Of a DNA stretch of 64,000 nucleotides, positions 1-11,405 are shown in pieces. The notes under the pieces are model-generated. The model was not told where the DNA came from. It did not search any database and was given only the letters and a program-made list of their open reading frames with translations. Every line of letters begins with the position of its first letter. The stretch's first letter is position 1. The DNA lies in contig CM041200.1 in the NCBI GenBank assembly GCA_023078555.1, forward strand, positions 9,296,356-9,360,355, read 5' to 3'. The DNA is from Ulva prolifera. Its lineage: Eukaryota; Chlorophyta; Ulvophyceae; Ulvales; Ulvaceae. The position numbers and the translations under genes were made by a program.

Positions 1-1119
1 AGCTATTGCATGCGATGGCTCTCTGCAGATCCTGTCAAGGTGTGTATATCCGGCTTGCAACGGCATATCCTGTGCTCATGGCCTATGCTTTTGTAGCACT
101 GTGTGATACATGTGGAACATGCGAGTCGGTGTTCCAAGGAGCGGCAAAGTCACTGCGACTTTTTCAGCCGGAAGTATCCGGAAGTGTCGATCATCACATG
201 CCATTCTAGGCACTTACGCCCTCGTGCTACTTCGGACTCCCTGGTGGGATAAGCATGCGAGACTGGATGCAATGGTAAACCCCCCTGCCGACCCCCCGCC
301 CCAACAGCGGCTTCGTGCATGTTCACAGGCGCCGCTCCGCGGCGTCTTTGATTCCGGTACAACCCCGCAGCTCCAGTTCCCAGCAGAATGAGTTGCTGTT
401 CATGCAGGCCAGGACTCGGCAGCGCCCTCTACGCCGCTGTTCGCGACGGCGAGCTGCTGACCACCCCCTTCTGCTACTCGCCCGACAATTGCGTTGACAC
501 CCCGGTGGAGATCACGCCAGTCACCGGCACCACTGTCGCGTGGGTGGCGACCGCCGGTACCCCAACGGACACGCCCGGCATCATCTCCAAGGCCTCCGCC
601 ACCGTGCTTGCACTCGACCGGGACGGTCTATGGTGCGTCGGCCCTGGTGTCAGTTTCAGCGCAACGCGGACCCTGTATGAACTGGCATGTGTGTTGCTGG
701 ACTCCCGGGATGATGTGCCAACCGGGCCCCTCTTCCCGACACCTGGTGCCCCGGCGGAGGCGGCGACGCAGGACACGGTGGCCGCGGGCGGTGACGTCCC
801 AGCGGAGGCGGCGACGCAGGTTACGGTGGCGACGGGCGCTGACGCCCCGGCGGGGGCGGCGACGCAGGTTACGGTGGCGACGGGCGCTGACGCCCCGGCG
901 GGGGCGGGGGCGGAAGACACGGTGACCGGTGGCGCTGACGGCCCGGCGGCGGCGGGTGCAGAGGATCGGGCGGTGGCGGACGGCAACCCTTCCTCGGAGG
1001 CGAGTGCAGAGGTCGGGGCGGCCACGAACGGTGCCACATCCGCGGCGGCGCGTCCCAGTGTGCTGCCGCTTGTGGCCGCTGCAGTTGCCGCAGCGGCGTT
1101 GGGTACCGTGTGGGTGTGA
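1..1119 (+). CDS. Cys-rich secreted protein, copy A (3' end only, GPI-type tail)
   Basis: This is the 3' end of a gene that begins left of the window. The visible exons are 1-39, ending in the conserved ACDGSLQIL motif, and 408-1119. The intron is 40-407, with donor GTGTG and acceptor CATGCAG, and the junction codon is AG|G as in copies B and D. The last exon encodes a module of about 110 residues shared by all four copies (PG.G start, GTTVAW, SKASATVLALDR, CVGPG, LLDS.DDVP). After it come about four imperfect Ala/Thr/Gly-rich repeats of roughly 16 residues (TVATGADAPAGAA-like). The protein ends in a small-residue stretch plus a hydrophobic terminus (VLPLVAAAVAAAALG), which is what a GPI-attachment signal looks like. 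I know no named family for the module. A surface-anchored extracellular or cell-wall protein is inferred. Confidence 0.75.
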
Positions 1120-1799
1120 GCGGACAAAGACGCATCTCCCCGGCGTGGGTGAGCTTTTGGGCTACTGCAGTAATGGGGGTCGAACAACAACAGCAAGCCA
1201 CAGATGTGATTCTTCGTGCACGGATGCATGAAAACATCGCCCTGCACAGGTGTAACAGCACAGACGTAAAATTCAAAAACAGGTGGTTGACAGTGAGCAC
1301 TGCGGGCAAAACAGTGGTAGAAGGATATGCCACACAGGGCGCCCGCACGCACGCTTGTGGAGTGAACTTGAGTAGACAATAAAGCAGAGTTGAATATTGT
1401 GTGGAGCACTCTTGCAGATCATGTCGCTGGTCCGTAGCATGTGGCTTGGCGTGTACATCGATCAGGGACGCTTGCTGGAGGCCTGCTTCGAGTTTGAGCA
1501 TGCAAGTGGATGCAGCATGGGTCCGTTATGATGTCAGCATGGGACGCATATTATGATGGGAGCATCATTCTTGAGCTTAGCTGAGCTCGGACGTGTTGAC
1601 TGATGGCAGTGGGTTGGGCTGGACAGTCAATGATAGTGAGAGATGACTAGACGCAGAACCGAGTTGATGATTCTATTTGCTCGTTGACAGATGCAGATTG
1701 CTACAGAGCAACACGAACACTTGCACACCCGAGCCGAGGATTCGCAAAGCAGAACACTTGTGCTGGGGCATCTGAACACCTGGAATTGCATCCAGACAG
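1116..1799. repeat. Segmental duplication, left copy (A 3' flank)
   Basis: The stop codon, 3' flank and intergenic DNA of copy A are nearly identical to 12,798-13,488 after copy C. Identity is high in non-coding DNA, so the duplication is recent. Similarity stops abruptly at 1,799, where an inverted-repeat element begins, and resumes at 3,507. No gene is supported in this stretch. Confidence 0.85.
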
Positions 1800-3506
1800 A
1801 GGGGGGTGGGCACTCAGCCCTCATGCACGTCCACCGGGAGCGCGGGCACCTCAGAACGCTCTGGAAAGCGCTGGGAACGTCTACAGACTAATGAAAGCCT
1901 CCCGGGTGCCACTATACCTTTGTTCCAAGTCGCTGGGCAAAGTCGCACTTTTCCGGCATAATCGTATGCATGGCTGGGCATAAAGACAAGTTTTGCCCAA
2001 CGCTGCCCAGCGCTCGCCCACTGGGCTCAGAACATCCATTATAGTTATACATGGCCCATAACTAGGTTGTCTTGGTATTTGGTGGTGCTGTGGGCGGTTC
2101 AGCAGCAGTTTTGACATGCATGGGTCGCTGCACACCACCTGCAGCCTTCTTGGAAGCTAGACTGCACGAAACAAGCACCATAGATGTGTGATGTCAAGCA
2201 TTGAGCTCTCCTGCTGATGTACATGCTATTGCGCTGCCTCGATGGCTCAGGAAGCATTGTGCAGTGAGCAACACACTAATCTCAGACTGAGCAGTATGTG
2301 GCAGGCTGCTCACATCAGTATTAAAGGCTGGGTGGTTTACGAGCTAAACCTTGCTCGGGTCGTGTAACACTGAAAACATCCAGTTGTGTGACAATTAAAC
2401 CGCTTCTGTGTGACACAAGATACATGTGTAGATGCCATGAGTCCATATGATGCTGCTGCGTCTTTCAATCGGTGACTTATCAATTGTCGCGTCCGGTGTG
2501 GAGTCAGCTATGTTTTGTTGCAAGCCACTCCATGTGTGAGCACATGTAGGCGTGCTGACATGTTTGTGAACGTGCACAAGACATAGGTCTGATGCATCAG
2601 GTGATGTACCGCAGTGAGACAAAGCTGTTACTTCATGGTATGAGAAAACCAAAGCAGCATGCGTTGTGCGTCACTCTCATGGCATTGTGCACTGCACGCC
2701 AGATCAATGCTGAAGGCATGGCCTCAGCACAGCCTTTCCGTCTTGTGAATTCATAATCGGTGGACCACGGCCAGTAATGGACTGCTTCTTGCCTAGTGGC
2801 CAGGTACTGATCGGAAAGTGACACGTAAACATCGCGCTGGTTGAGTCTGGATATCGAGCTTTCAGCTCGAAGCCAGGATGGTGTCCTCATCAACCTGTTC
2901 CGGCAGATTGACACAAACGCTTTGTAGAGTAGATAGCAGACATAATATTCAGCAATGCATGCCTAATCGTGGCGATCAGCCCCGGCGAGCTGGTCGCTCG
3001 CCGTGGCCACGCTGACGAGTCGTCGCGACCCGTGCCGTCGAGTCAGACGGACTCTCAACAACCAGCTGACTTATGAATCATCACCAGTGACACATATTAT
3101 GGTGTTTTCCAGGTGTTCTCGGCCCACCGAGCACAATGGGCATGCGCTGGGCGCCATTTGACGCCATTTGAGCCGTGCTGGGCAAAACAGCACTTTTGGT
3201 CCTGGATCCTGCCGGACTGAGTTGTGAGTGCGGTTGTAGTGTTCGTGTGTGTGTGAGTGTATGTTGCAGTTGATTCGGATGAGATTCGGTTTCAGTGTTT
3301 GTTTTCTCCCGTTCACTCTTTTGTGAACGCACTTTTGGTCAAGAACCCCTCGTTTCGCTGGGCATTCACACCTGTTTCGCCCAGTATGCTTAAGACTGAT
3401 TCAAGTTGTTCTACTCAGTCTATAGCTCTTTAAAGCGTGTTCCAGAGCGTTCTGAGGTGCCCGCGCTCCCGGTGGACGTGCATGCAGACCGAGTGCCCAC
3501 CCCCCT
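1800..3506. mobile_element. hAT-like non-autonomous inverted-repeat element (1,707 bp)
   Basis: The left end reads AGGGGGGTGGGCACTC and the right end is its exact reverse complement. Inverted similarity extends about 80 bp inward (1,800-1,880 against 3,430-3,506). Both ends are flanked by the 8-bp direct repeat CCAGACAG (1,792-1,799 and 3,507-3,514). The duplicated locus at 13,481-13,488 carries a single CCAGACAG without the element, so this is a true insertion with a preserved empty site. An 8-bp target duplication and short G-rich inverted ends fit the hAT superfamily. No transposase-like reading frame is visible inside, so it must be mobilised in trans. A piece of the R1 retroposon family (3,197-3,328) lies within it. 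Confidence 0.85.
3197..3328 (+). repeat. R1 retroposon fragment inside the hAT-like element
   Basis: The segment contains GAGATTCGGTTTCAGTGTTT and ends CCCGTTCACTCTTTTGTG. It matches, in opposite orientation, 11,299-11,405 and 49,081-49,138, and in the same orientation 14,311-14,366 and 35,212-35,276. The shared 3' end and variable 5' extent fit a retroposon family. Confidence 0.7.
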
Positions 3507-3748
3507 CCAGACAGTCCATGGCCACACACAGTGCATCACGAGCAGCCCTCGATTTGAGGAATATCGCACACCGCAGTGGAAATTCCCGGTTGTATCCAGG
3601 TTCTTGTTGATCCCAGTTGTTCGTGATTGAGGCAGTCAGCGAAAGAGCATGCTGCAGCCTGGCTGCTCCACAAACATCACAGAAGTAAACGCACACTCTC
3701 CATGCGTAAGGACTCGATGATGAAGTTTTATGCCTTTTTCATTGACGT
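3507..3748. repeat. Segmental duplication, continuation
   Basis: The duplicated block resumes after the inserted element and matches 13,481-13,735. Similarity ends after CATTGACGTG, where the left copy switches to G-rich repeat DNA. Confidence 0.8.
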
Positions 3749-3974
3749 GTCCCGTGCGTGTTGCTCCGCCGGCCGGAGCTGTCCTGGTCGGGTGCGGGAG
3801 TGCCACGGTGGATGACGCCGATGGGGCATTGGGTTGGGGTGGCACCCCATGGGGGGTCGGGGGGACCCCGGTGGCTTCCGCATGGGGCCGGCGCCGGCCG
3901 GGCTGCCGCCTTGGGCTGCCACGGCCGCGCGGACGGCGGAGCCGTCTTGCATACTGGCGCGGGGTTCGTGTTAT

Positions 3975-4010
<36 letters not shown>

Positions 4011-4198
4011 GACCGGGCGGACCGGGCGCAGGTGCGCGGACGTGGTGTGGGGGTGGGTGGGTGTGGGAGTGTTGGTGCTTGTGACTTGACTTGGGGCGGT
4101 TTCGTGGTGGCTTTTGCTCCCCTGCAGCGTGTGCTCTGCGTTGTCCGTGTGCTTCCTCGTTGTCGGTGCTACCGGCAGCTCTGGCTTTGTCCCTTGTA
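3749..4198 (+). repeat. Family A interspersed repeat with 40-nt G tract
   Basis: G-rich, low-complexity DNA with an uninterrupted run of about 40 G around 3,972-4,011. It ends in the family A terminus GGCTTTGTCCCTTGTA. The same layout (G-rich body, TG-rich part, CTTTGTCCTTGTA end) recurs at 59,250-59,754 (+), 26,188-26,594 (-) and in the 31,241-33,890 block. The DNA just beyond (about 4,215-4,345) is related, in reverse complement, to 32,875-33,020, so a second repeat piece probably adjoins. Long open frames here are a by-product of composition. Confidence 0.6.
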
Positions 4199-5095
4199 AA
4201 ACAAACCCCACCCAGTGTTGATGGGGCAGGCAGTCCCGTCCGATGCCCTCACGCAGCTCACGGGCCAGCCGGCGCAAGCGGCACTGCACGCCCGCTGTGG
4301 CTGCTTGTTCGACGGTGGTTGCTGCGTACGCCCCATCCTGGTCCGCTTTGTGGTGGCGGTGGTCATGGCAAGTCGTTTGCCGAGGGTGACAAGCCTGGCG
4401 CTCGGCGTTCTGCGCTTTGATGTCGCCCCAGCCGGCGCCCTTGGCTCTGGTGCAAATTGTTGGCGCGCCAACGGTATGGCGCGCCTGTGTATGCATGGCT
4501 ATTGGCGAGGTTGTGTGGTGCCGTTTGCGGAGCTCCGCACCACCTCGAGGTATATACATATGGGGGTGCTGGCCCTGTGTTGCGTGTTGGTGATTGCATG
4601 GGTGTCCGTGCGCTGCGCTGCAACCTGCTGCGTCTCTGGCTTGGTGATGAAACACAGACCCCTGCCGGTTGAGGCCGAGCCCGGCCTGCCGCACAGGCTT
4701 GCCCCACAGCGGGTGCATATGCTACGGTATGCATGCTCAAGGCGGCTCGTAGGGCGCCCGGGCTGCGTTTTCTGCTGCGGCGATTCATGCTAGGGCCATC
4801 TCGAGAGCTCTCTACCGGAGGGGATACGTCTGGAAGCTTGCACCCTTCGGCGATCTGGCTGCGGCCCACCTGCCAATGGCACCGCGTTGGAGCGCATGGC
4901 CCCGCGTGTGAGATGTACAGAGCTCGGGCCTCGTAGCAATGTGTTGCCATGATATGCACAAACCCACACCGGAGGCTTGCAAATGACGCAGAAGGGGCCA
5001 TCGTGTTCTGAATCTAGAGCACAGAAGAGTACACTCGCTTGCGGACCAAAGTCTCTGCAGTTGCCAGCGCCACCCATCCGCCAAACGTACCAGCG
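4199..5095. other. Intergenic and promoter region of copy B, with repeat debris
   Basis: The left part (about 4,215-4,345) is repeat DNA related to 32,875-33,020. Near 4,855-4,880 a GCGGCCCACCTGCC-type segment resembles the DNA about 300 bp upstream of copy D's start (near 14,400), so part of the promoter region is shared. No gene is supported. Confidence 0.5.
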
Positions 5096-8000
5096 ATGGC
5101 GCCTACGCTGGGACGAAATCGGTGGTTTTCATGCTTCGTGCTACAGCTGCTGTCGATGCACATGGCGCTGGCGGCTCCAGGTGGACGGTCTTTGGTACAG
5201 GTGCGCGTGTGCTGTCAGCTGTTGACTCGAGTCGCTTGGTACGTGCTTGCTTCGGAGCCGAACAGGAGGCAACAATATACTCCTGTGTAAAACTAAGCTG
5301 GGGTCCTGTTGGGGTAGCGTTGGCGCTTACCCAGAACGCTGTCCGTGATGAGCCAGATATGGCTCCGCATCCAGCACGTCCATTTCGCTCGCCGGTTCCA
5401 TCGCTAATCTGTCAGATGCAACTTTCAGCAGACTTCGAAGATTCCCTTTGGTTGTGTGTATCTGTGTGCTAGTGTTCGGTGTGGTGTACCGGCAGCGCCC
5501 TCGTCGCAGGTCAACGCCATCGACATTCCATTTCCCAGCTAGCTGGCAAGCTGCATGGCCCACTGGTGACGCTGCCTGCAACCGCGAAGCAGCGAGCATA
5601 TGGACAGTCGGGCAAGTTGACATTTCCTCTTTCAACTGGACCTTGTTGGGGATACGGGCAGGTTGTCACAACCCCCCACGTAGTTCTGAACGAACTGACG
5701 ACCTCCAACGCCGCACCGCCGCGCAACATCACAAAGTAATGCACCAACAGACCTCCGAAAACAGCCGCTCGCAACACTTGTGTCCTCACGCCACGCACAC
5801 AGATTCGCTGTTGCACCCTGACGAATGCCCCACATTGTATTTGAAGCCTTCATTGTCCCCAACATCAACGTGTGATTCCTCGAGTCACACGTTGATTGAC
5901 ACACTCGTACGTTGCCTTTCGCGGTGCTGCCCGACTTGCTGCCTTTGTCCTTGTAACACACTCGTACGTTGCCTGCACGGTTGGGGACATGGCAGCCCCC
6001 GGGATCCAGTATGCATGCATATGCTATGTCAGTCGTCGTCTGAGCCGATGGAGTGGGACTGGTCATCCATCACCCCAATCACCGCATCTTTGGATCTTGT
6101 TTGGATGGTGCTGCTGGGAGCTCACTGGCAGGCCAAAGCGATTGGATGATCACGGCCGCACCGAGCAGGTTTGCCGGATACAGTGTGAACAGTACTACAC
6201 ATCAGGAACTTCATAATCATGCCTTTAACCATGCGTGTCCTGTTGCTGAAAGTGTGTGCAGGCGCCTGCGCAGCAACCGTAGGTGACCTGCATGTCGCAT
6301 TGACCCCGGGCCGGTCGCCTCCGTGTGCTCCGCTCAGGCGTGACTCATGATCTCTCCAGCTTGAAAGTACTACTGGTGACGAAAACACATGCAAAGCCTG
6401 TCTCCACTCTTCTCTGATGCAAGGCAATTCCTTTTCTTCTCGCTCCCACAGCCATCATAGCTGTGATACTGAGCAGCAATGAGTCCAATGGGTTGAGGAC
6501 GGATTAAAAGCTACCCCCTCCGTTTCAGGAGGTCGTGGGTTCGATTCTGCGTGCGCTTTGAGGAACCGAAACGGCCGTACGTGACCACCTCGCTTAGCGC
6601 AGGAGCAGGCCCTGTGAGTTGCGTACGGTCGTCTGAGGGGGGTTTCCAGGTGGTTTACCCCTTCGGCATATGTGGTCCCGTTAATTCGGAATTGTCAATG
6701 TCCAATAGGATACGGCTCAGTACATTCAGATTTTGTTTACTTTACTTTACAGTGTGCAGGCTAGCTGCGGGTCCTTGGGGGCCCCGTGTTGCGCCGGCCT
6801 CAGGGATGGCGATGGCGACAAGTGCCCTGCAGGGTACGGCTTCCGGGAAGATACCGATACTCTGACACTCGTGGACCAGGCTCTTGCCTGCAGGGGGCAG
6901 AAGTGTGTAGAGTGTGGCAGACAGGCACAGGTCTGCTGCAAGCGCTTCGAGGTTTCAACGCCCTCATGTGACCGTGGTCACATCTGTGCGGCAGGCAGGT
7001 GCACAGCCTGTGGCGACGAGGCGCTGCCCTGTTGTGCGGGACGCGAAAACATCGATCAATGCCCTGCAGGAAACAGCGCCTTCTCCCTTGACGCCAGCCT
7101 CAGCTGCAACAGCGAGGCGGGCGTGTGTGAGGCATGTGGCCAGACGAACGAGCCATGCTGCCAAACTTACTCATTCTCCACCCCTTCCTGTGCTGACGGT
7201 AACATTTGCACTGCTGGCGTATGCGAACAGTGTGGCCGGGAAAACCAGGCCTGCTGCCAGAAGTTTGGAGACCCTGAATGCGAAGTCGGGTTCAACTGCG
7301 CTGCCACAGGAAGCGGAAACACTCTCGGGGAGTGTGTGCGATGCGGCGGCCTGGGCGGACAATGCTGCGCCGCTGCTAATGGCCGCAGTCGAGCGGCGTG
7401 TGAACCGGGGGGCGCGTGTTCTGGGGGAGTGTGCGAGGAGTGTGGCGGGCTCGAGCAGCCGTGCTGCCCGGACGACAGTTCAAGGAACGACTTGTATGTC
7501 CGGTGCGGGCGAGTCGGTGCGCCCCTCAGCCTAACAGCAGTGGCGCAGCCTTCGCGGCTTGCACCTCTGCATGTCCCGATGACCGTGCATGTCGCTGCCA
7601 CTTGCTTGTTGTCCGCTTGTATACATGTGCCACTGTTGGATGGTCCATGTGTGGCAGGGTGCAGGTTCTCAGCCCGAATCCACACGACAGCACCTGTGCA
7701 TAGACACATACCCCCTTGCACAGCGGCACAACCTGGAAGAGGTTGCTCTTTGGTTTTCCGTGAATCAGCTGTGTGGGCCCGCAAGCACTGTATCTATGGC
7801 CCATCTCTCACGGGCGGAGGGATACGTTGTTACGAGGCACCCGGAAAGTGCGTGCAGCTGATATTTGCCCGGCTTCACACCACATTGTTGCATGCAGGCC
7901 ATGCGATGTGTCTAGAGGGCATCTGCACAGCATGCGGCCGGCCCGGGGAGCCATGCTGCACTGGGGACAACCATGGCCGCATCACTGGCGTCGGCTTCTC

Positions 8001-10043
8001 CGCAGACGACTTTGTTTGCTGGTCTGGTGCTGAATGCCCAAACTCGGTGCGTGTCTTCGGTGGCAGTGCACAGTCCTATGCTGAGGAGCCTGAGTTGTGT
8101 GCACTCCTGAACGCAACAGATGCCGCCCTGTTGGCTGGCCTCGTCAGCTGGGACGGGTGACCAGCAGCACTTGCCGCCCTACACGCACGAGCGCTGACAT
8201 GGCTATGTACACATGCATGTATATCTGTGTGGACCGGAAGACGATCCACAGGCACCAAGGCCACTCTGGCATAACTCGAGACCATCCATGTGCCGCGGGC
8301 CGCATGTGCTGCTTGTCTTCGCTCCCTATTACGTGATGTCCCCTGGCTTGTGTGCACTCGGGGTTTGTGCTTCACGTATGTATGTCGGCATCTGTGAAGA
8401 CGGGTGAGGCGAACATGAAGATGGGTGAGGCGAATATTTGAATAGTGCCACTGCAGTGTTTTCCTGGCACGGTACAGACACAGCACCTCCCCGGTATGCA
8501 GCGCGTGTGCCCCCCGGACCCCATTCCTGCCGCCTCTGCGGCGGAGAAGCGCCTCTGCACTGCGGACTTTGCCGAGGCGCAGCTGGGTGTGGAAGGGACG
8601 TACTTTGATGCATGCGTCAAGGCTGCAGCCAACACCAAGTGCGAGGACACCGTCCTGGCTCGCGCTGGCGGCAGCCGTATCGTCCCCGACTGGTGCATTG
8701 ACCAAACCAGCAATCGATCAAACCCGACATTCGGCTGTTCAGAAGGAGTGGCCACTGCGCAGAAGTATGTATATTGCGCAGAGTCAACCCGTACTGCGGA
8801 CTGCGGGAACACCTTCTGCCTGGGAGGGGCGACGGTGCGCAACGATTGCAGCTGCGTCATCTTGCCAATGCATGCCTGGTACTACTAGTAGCTGCACCGC
8901 TGCAAGCCCTGTGCCTCCTGCTGAAGCTGACAGGAAAACATGCAGCGGCACATGGCGCCCTGGCAACTGGCCTGCCCTTCGTCCAAAAGGCCTGCATCTT
9001 TTGGAGATGGGTCGGTAAATGCGCAATGTTGCAAAGACCGCATGCAGTACTTCGGCCACCCTGTACAGGGTGAGAAGTCTTTTGTGTTTGTATGATTGCT
9101 AATCTTTCCGACTGCCGTTTCATCGTTTGTGTAGGAATGTGGGACTTGGTCGCCCCGTGCGCAAGGGCCTTCTAGGCTCTACTCGCTCCAGCCCGGTACC
9201 GCCGGCGACCCAAGCCCCCCAACGCCGGCATTATACATGCCTGCTATCGCATGTGATGGCTCTCTGTATATTCTGGCAAGGTGCGCGCATCATGTGCCGT
9301 GCCCATCTGATGGCACTGTGCAACGAACTTAAGTGAAATTGACTCTGCACGGAGATCACGCGTCCAGGAATCTCAGCACGACACCAAAGATCTTTGCAGC
9401 TGCATCGTGCAAGATGATGACCTCGAGACACGCAGATCATAGCATGTAGTTCACCGCGCTTGATACCATGGTCAGAGCATTGGAGTCACGTTGTAGAAGC
9501 GGGCGCGTGCGCAAGCTATCGGAGATGCGCAAGGCTGCATCATCTGAGGCGCTGGCCACTGTCTCTGCCTGCATGACCTGTGGTTCCCGTCACCACCCGG
9601 CGGCTCAAGGCAGGTACCATGCATGCAGGCCAGGATTCGGCAATGGCATCTACGCCATAACCATCAACGGTCAGCTGCAGACCTTCCCCTTATGCTTCCC
9701 AGACACGGGCTGCGTCAACGCTCCTCTCGAGGACACGCCGATTACTGGCACGACCGTTGCATGGGCGGCCACAGCGGCCACCCCCACGGAGACGCCTGGC
9801 GCTACGTCCAAAGCCTCTGCCACTATCCTTGCACTGGACCGGGGCGGTCTTTATTGTATAGGCTCTGGAGAGAGCTATTCTGCTACACGGACACAGTACG
9901 AGTTGACGTGCCTGCTGTTGGAGTCCCCGGATGATGTGCCCACCACCCCCCTCTTCCCGGATGTCCCTCCCACACTGCCCCCCAGGTCATCAGGAGGTGG
10001 TTCAAATGCCACCAGAGGCAGAGCCATGTTGGTGGCAGCATGA
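5096..10043 (+). CDS. Secreted Cys-rich repeat protein, copy B
   Basis: Exon 1 (5,096-5,200) encodes 35 residues typical of a cleaved signal peptide, with core LQLLSMHMALAAPGG, and ends at donor GTGCGC. Copy D has a matching exon. One or more N-terminal exons between 5,201 and 6,759 are unresolved; an open stretch near 5,479-5,736 (GPCWGYGQ, HVVLNEL) is a candidate. Later exons are 6,760-7,516, 7,898-8,046, 8,502-8,834, 9,135-9,280 and 9,629-10,043; their phases join to an open 599-residue stretch. It carries eight CG-x5-CC modules (for example CGSLGAPCC, CGRPGEPCC), then a Cys-containing module (EKRLCTADFAEAQLG, DWCID, YVYCAE), then the shared C-terminal module. The tail is short and lacks the hydrophobic anchor of copies A and C, so the product is probably freely secreted. 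Dense paired Cys suggests a disulfide-rich extracellular or wall protein. The family is unnamed to me. Confidence 0.75.
5899..5974 (+). mobile_element. 38-bp truncated family A retroposon tail with 19-bp target duplication
   Basis: The perfect 19-bp direct repeat ACACACTCGTACGTTGCCT (5,899-5,917 and 5,956-5,974) flanks only 38 bp, ending CTGCCTTTGTCCTTGTA. This is the structure left by target-primed reverse transcription of a severely 5'-truncated transcript. It lies in the unresolved 5' part of copy B. Confidence 0.85.
6475..6752 (+). mobile_element. tRNA-derived SINE immediately upstream of copy B exon
   Basis: The head has a tRNA-like A-box region (TCCAATGGGTTGAGGAC) and a B box (GGGTTCGATTCT) about 40 bp apart. 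The body is shared with 46,462-46,733 (reverse strand) and the tail is a TTTAC pentamer repeat. Head, body and simple-repeat tail define a SINE. The tail ends about 7 bp before the splice acceptor TGTGCAG of the exon at 6,760. Confidence 0.75.
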
Positions 10044-10774
10044 CGTTCCATTATCGGGGGTGGCTAGTAGACGTCATGACCAACTTGAACAGGCTGCAGA
10101 TCAAGGGAGGTTCATCATGGTGGTGCTTCATTAAAACGCGTGACTGTTCGCGATGCGGGAAGCTGAATCATGGCAGATCGAGCGAGATTGCTGAGCCAAC
10201 CTGCCGTGTACTCTTCTGTTCTGATTCACCTTCTGGCACACATGCATCTGGGGTTTTGGCCAGATTGTGTGGGACAGATCGAGCGACGATACCTTTGCTT
10301 TTCCGCGAGTCCCAGTATGTGCAGCATGGCCAAATGATGGTGGGGCAGACGTCGCGGCCATATGCCCATGTGCATGTATGTCTGGCGACCGGTGTTGAGT
10401 CGTCGGGCCCGATCGGGATGTCATTTGTTACAATTCAATTCCGGAAGTTCCGAATGTTCATGCCTACTTCATGGGTGGCAGACATGGAAATGTTACAAAG
10501 CCAACCCTGCTGACGACCATCACAAGGTGGTCCTCCAGCGCACGACCACATAGGTATGATTAAGGAATTTGACCGGTACCGTGTGTTGTGATGCATGTCC
10601 TATCACTTGCATGGACAAATCCTCACATGTGTGCGCATGCGCTAGCTTGGCGCCACATGCCCTGCATTTGTGTGCAACTGCAATGCACCTCGATTTGTTG
10701 GCGCCCTCAGCATATGCGCGCAAATGCTTGCCTGTGGCGACCATATGCATTTCACGACACAAACAGTGCAATTG

Positions 10775-10830
10775 CAAAGTGAACCTAAATTTGCTAGTGC
10801 TGAGCCATAACCTATTGGACATTGACTTGT
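10775..10830 (-). repeat. SINE body fragment
   Basis: Contains AACCTATTGGACATTGAC, matching on the reverse strand the body of the SINEs at 6,475-6,752 and 46,462-46,733, but diverged and without the tRNA-like head. Confidence 0.6.
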
Positions 10831-11298
10831 TCCATGCTAAAGACTTGTGTCATCGGTTGCACAACCAACAACGAGTATTCTCTATCGCCCACACCCTTCA
10901 CGGCACATGCACAGGTCTACAGAACGATAGCAGAGGTTTCATGATTTGGACTGCTAGCTGTCACCCCTGATATACCGTCCCCGGGGCCTTCATCTTTGTT
11001 CGCGAACGTGAGTAGCGCAGTTGTTTATATATGTATTGCCAAGGCATACATTGGTTCCTTCCGGCGGTTCGGCCCCAAGGAGGCTCTGCAACTTGAGGAA
11101 TCTTTTGTAAAGATTCCTTGCCAAGACGCTGTTGGTCGATGATGCTCAAGTCAGCCGCTGATATGGCGACCGTATCATGTCACGCGGGTGCACATGTGCG
11201 GGTATATATTGACCACTTCAGCAACCGGACAGTCACGCGTACGTATGAATCAGCTGCCCTGGCCAATTCGTTGTTACGCTGACATATATGTGGGTTTT

Positions 11299-11405
11299 AG
11301 AAAAGAGTGAACGGGAGAAGACAAACACCGAATCTCCTCCGAATCAACAGCAACATACACACACACGAACACACTACCACCGCAACAACACCTCCGTCCG
11401 GCAGC
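11299..11405 (-). repeat. R1 retroposon fragment
   Basis: Starts AAAAGAGTGAACGGGAGAAG and is the reverse complement of the R1 sequence at 3,197-3,328, including the part with CACACACACG and the CCGTCCGGCAG end. Target duplications were not located. Confidence 0.65.

Noticed and set aside
388-408. ATG at 388 as a gene start for copy A
   Set aside because: It lies in the intron. Comparison with B and D shows that the exon begins at 408 after CATGCAG.
3636-4718. Reverse-strand 360-codon frame over the G tract
   Set aside because: It spans poly-Pro from the G run and family A repeat DNA. Related sequence at 32,875-33,020 is not kept in a consistent frame, so it is probably compositional.
6481-6560. 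Functional tRNA gene
   Set aside because: A- and B-box-like motifs are present, but the acceptor stem does not close and the unit recurs with a SINE body and tail. It is a SINE head.
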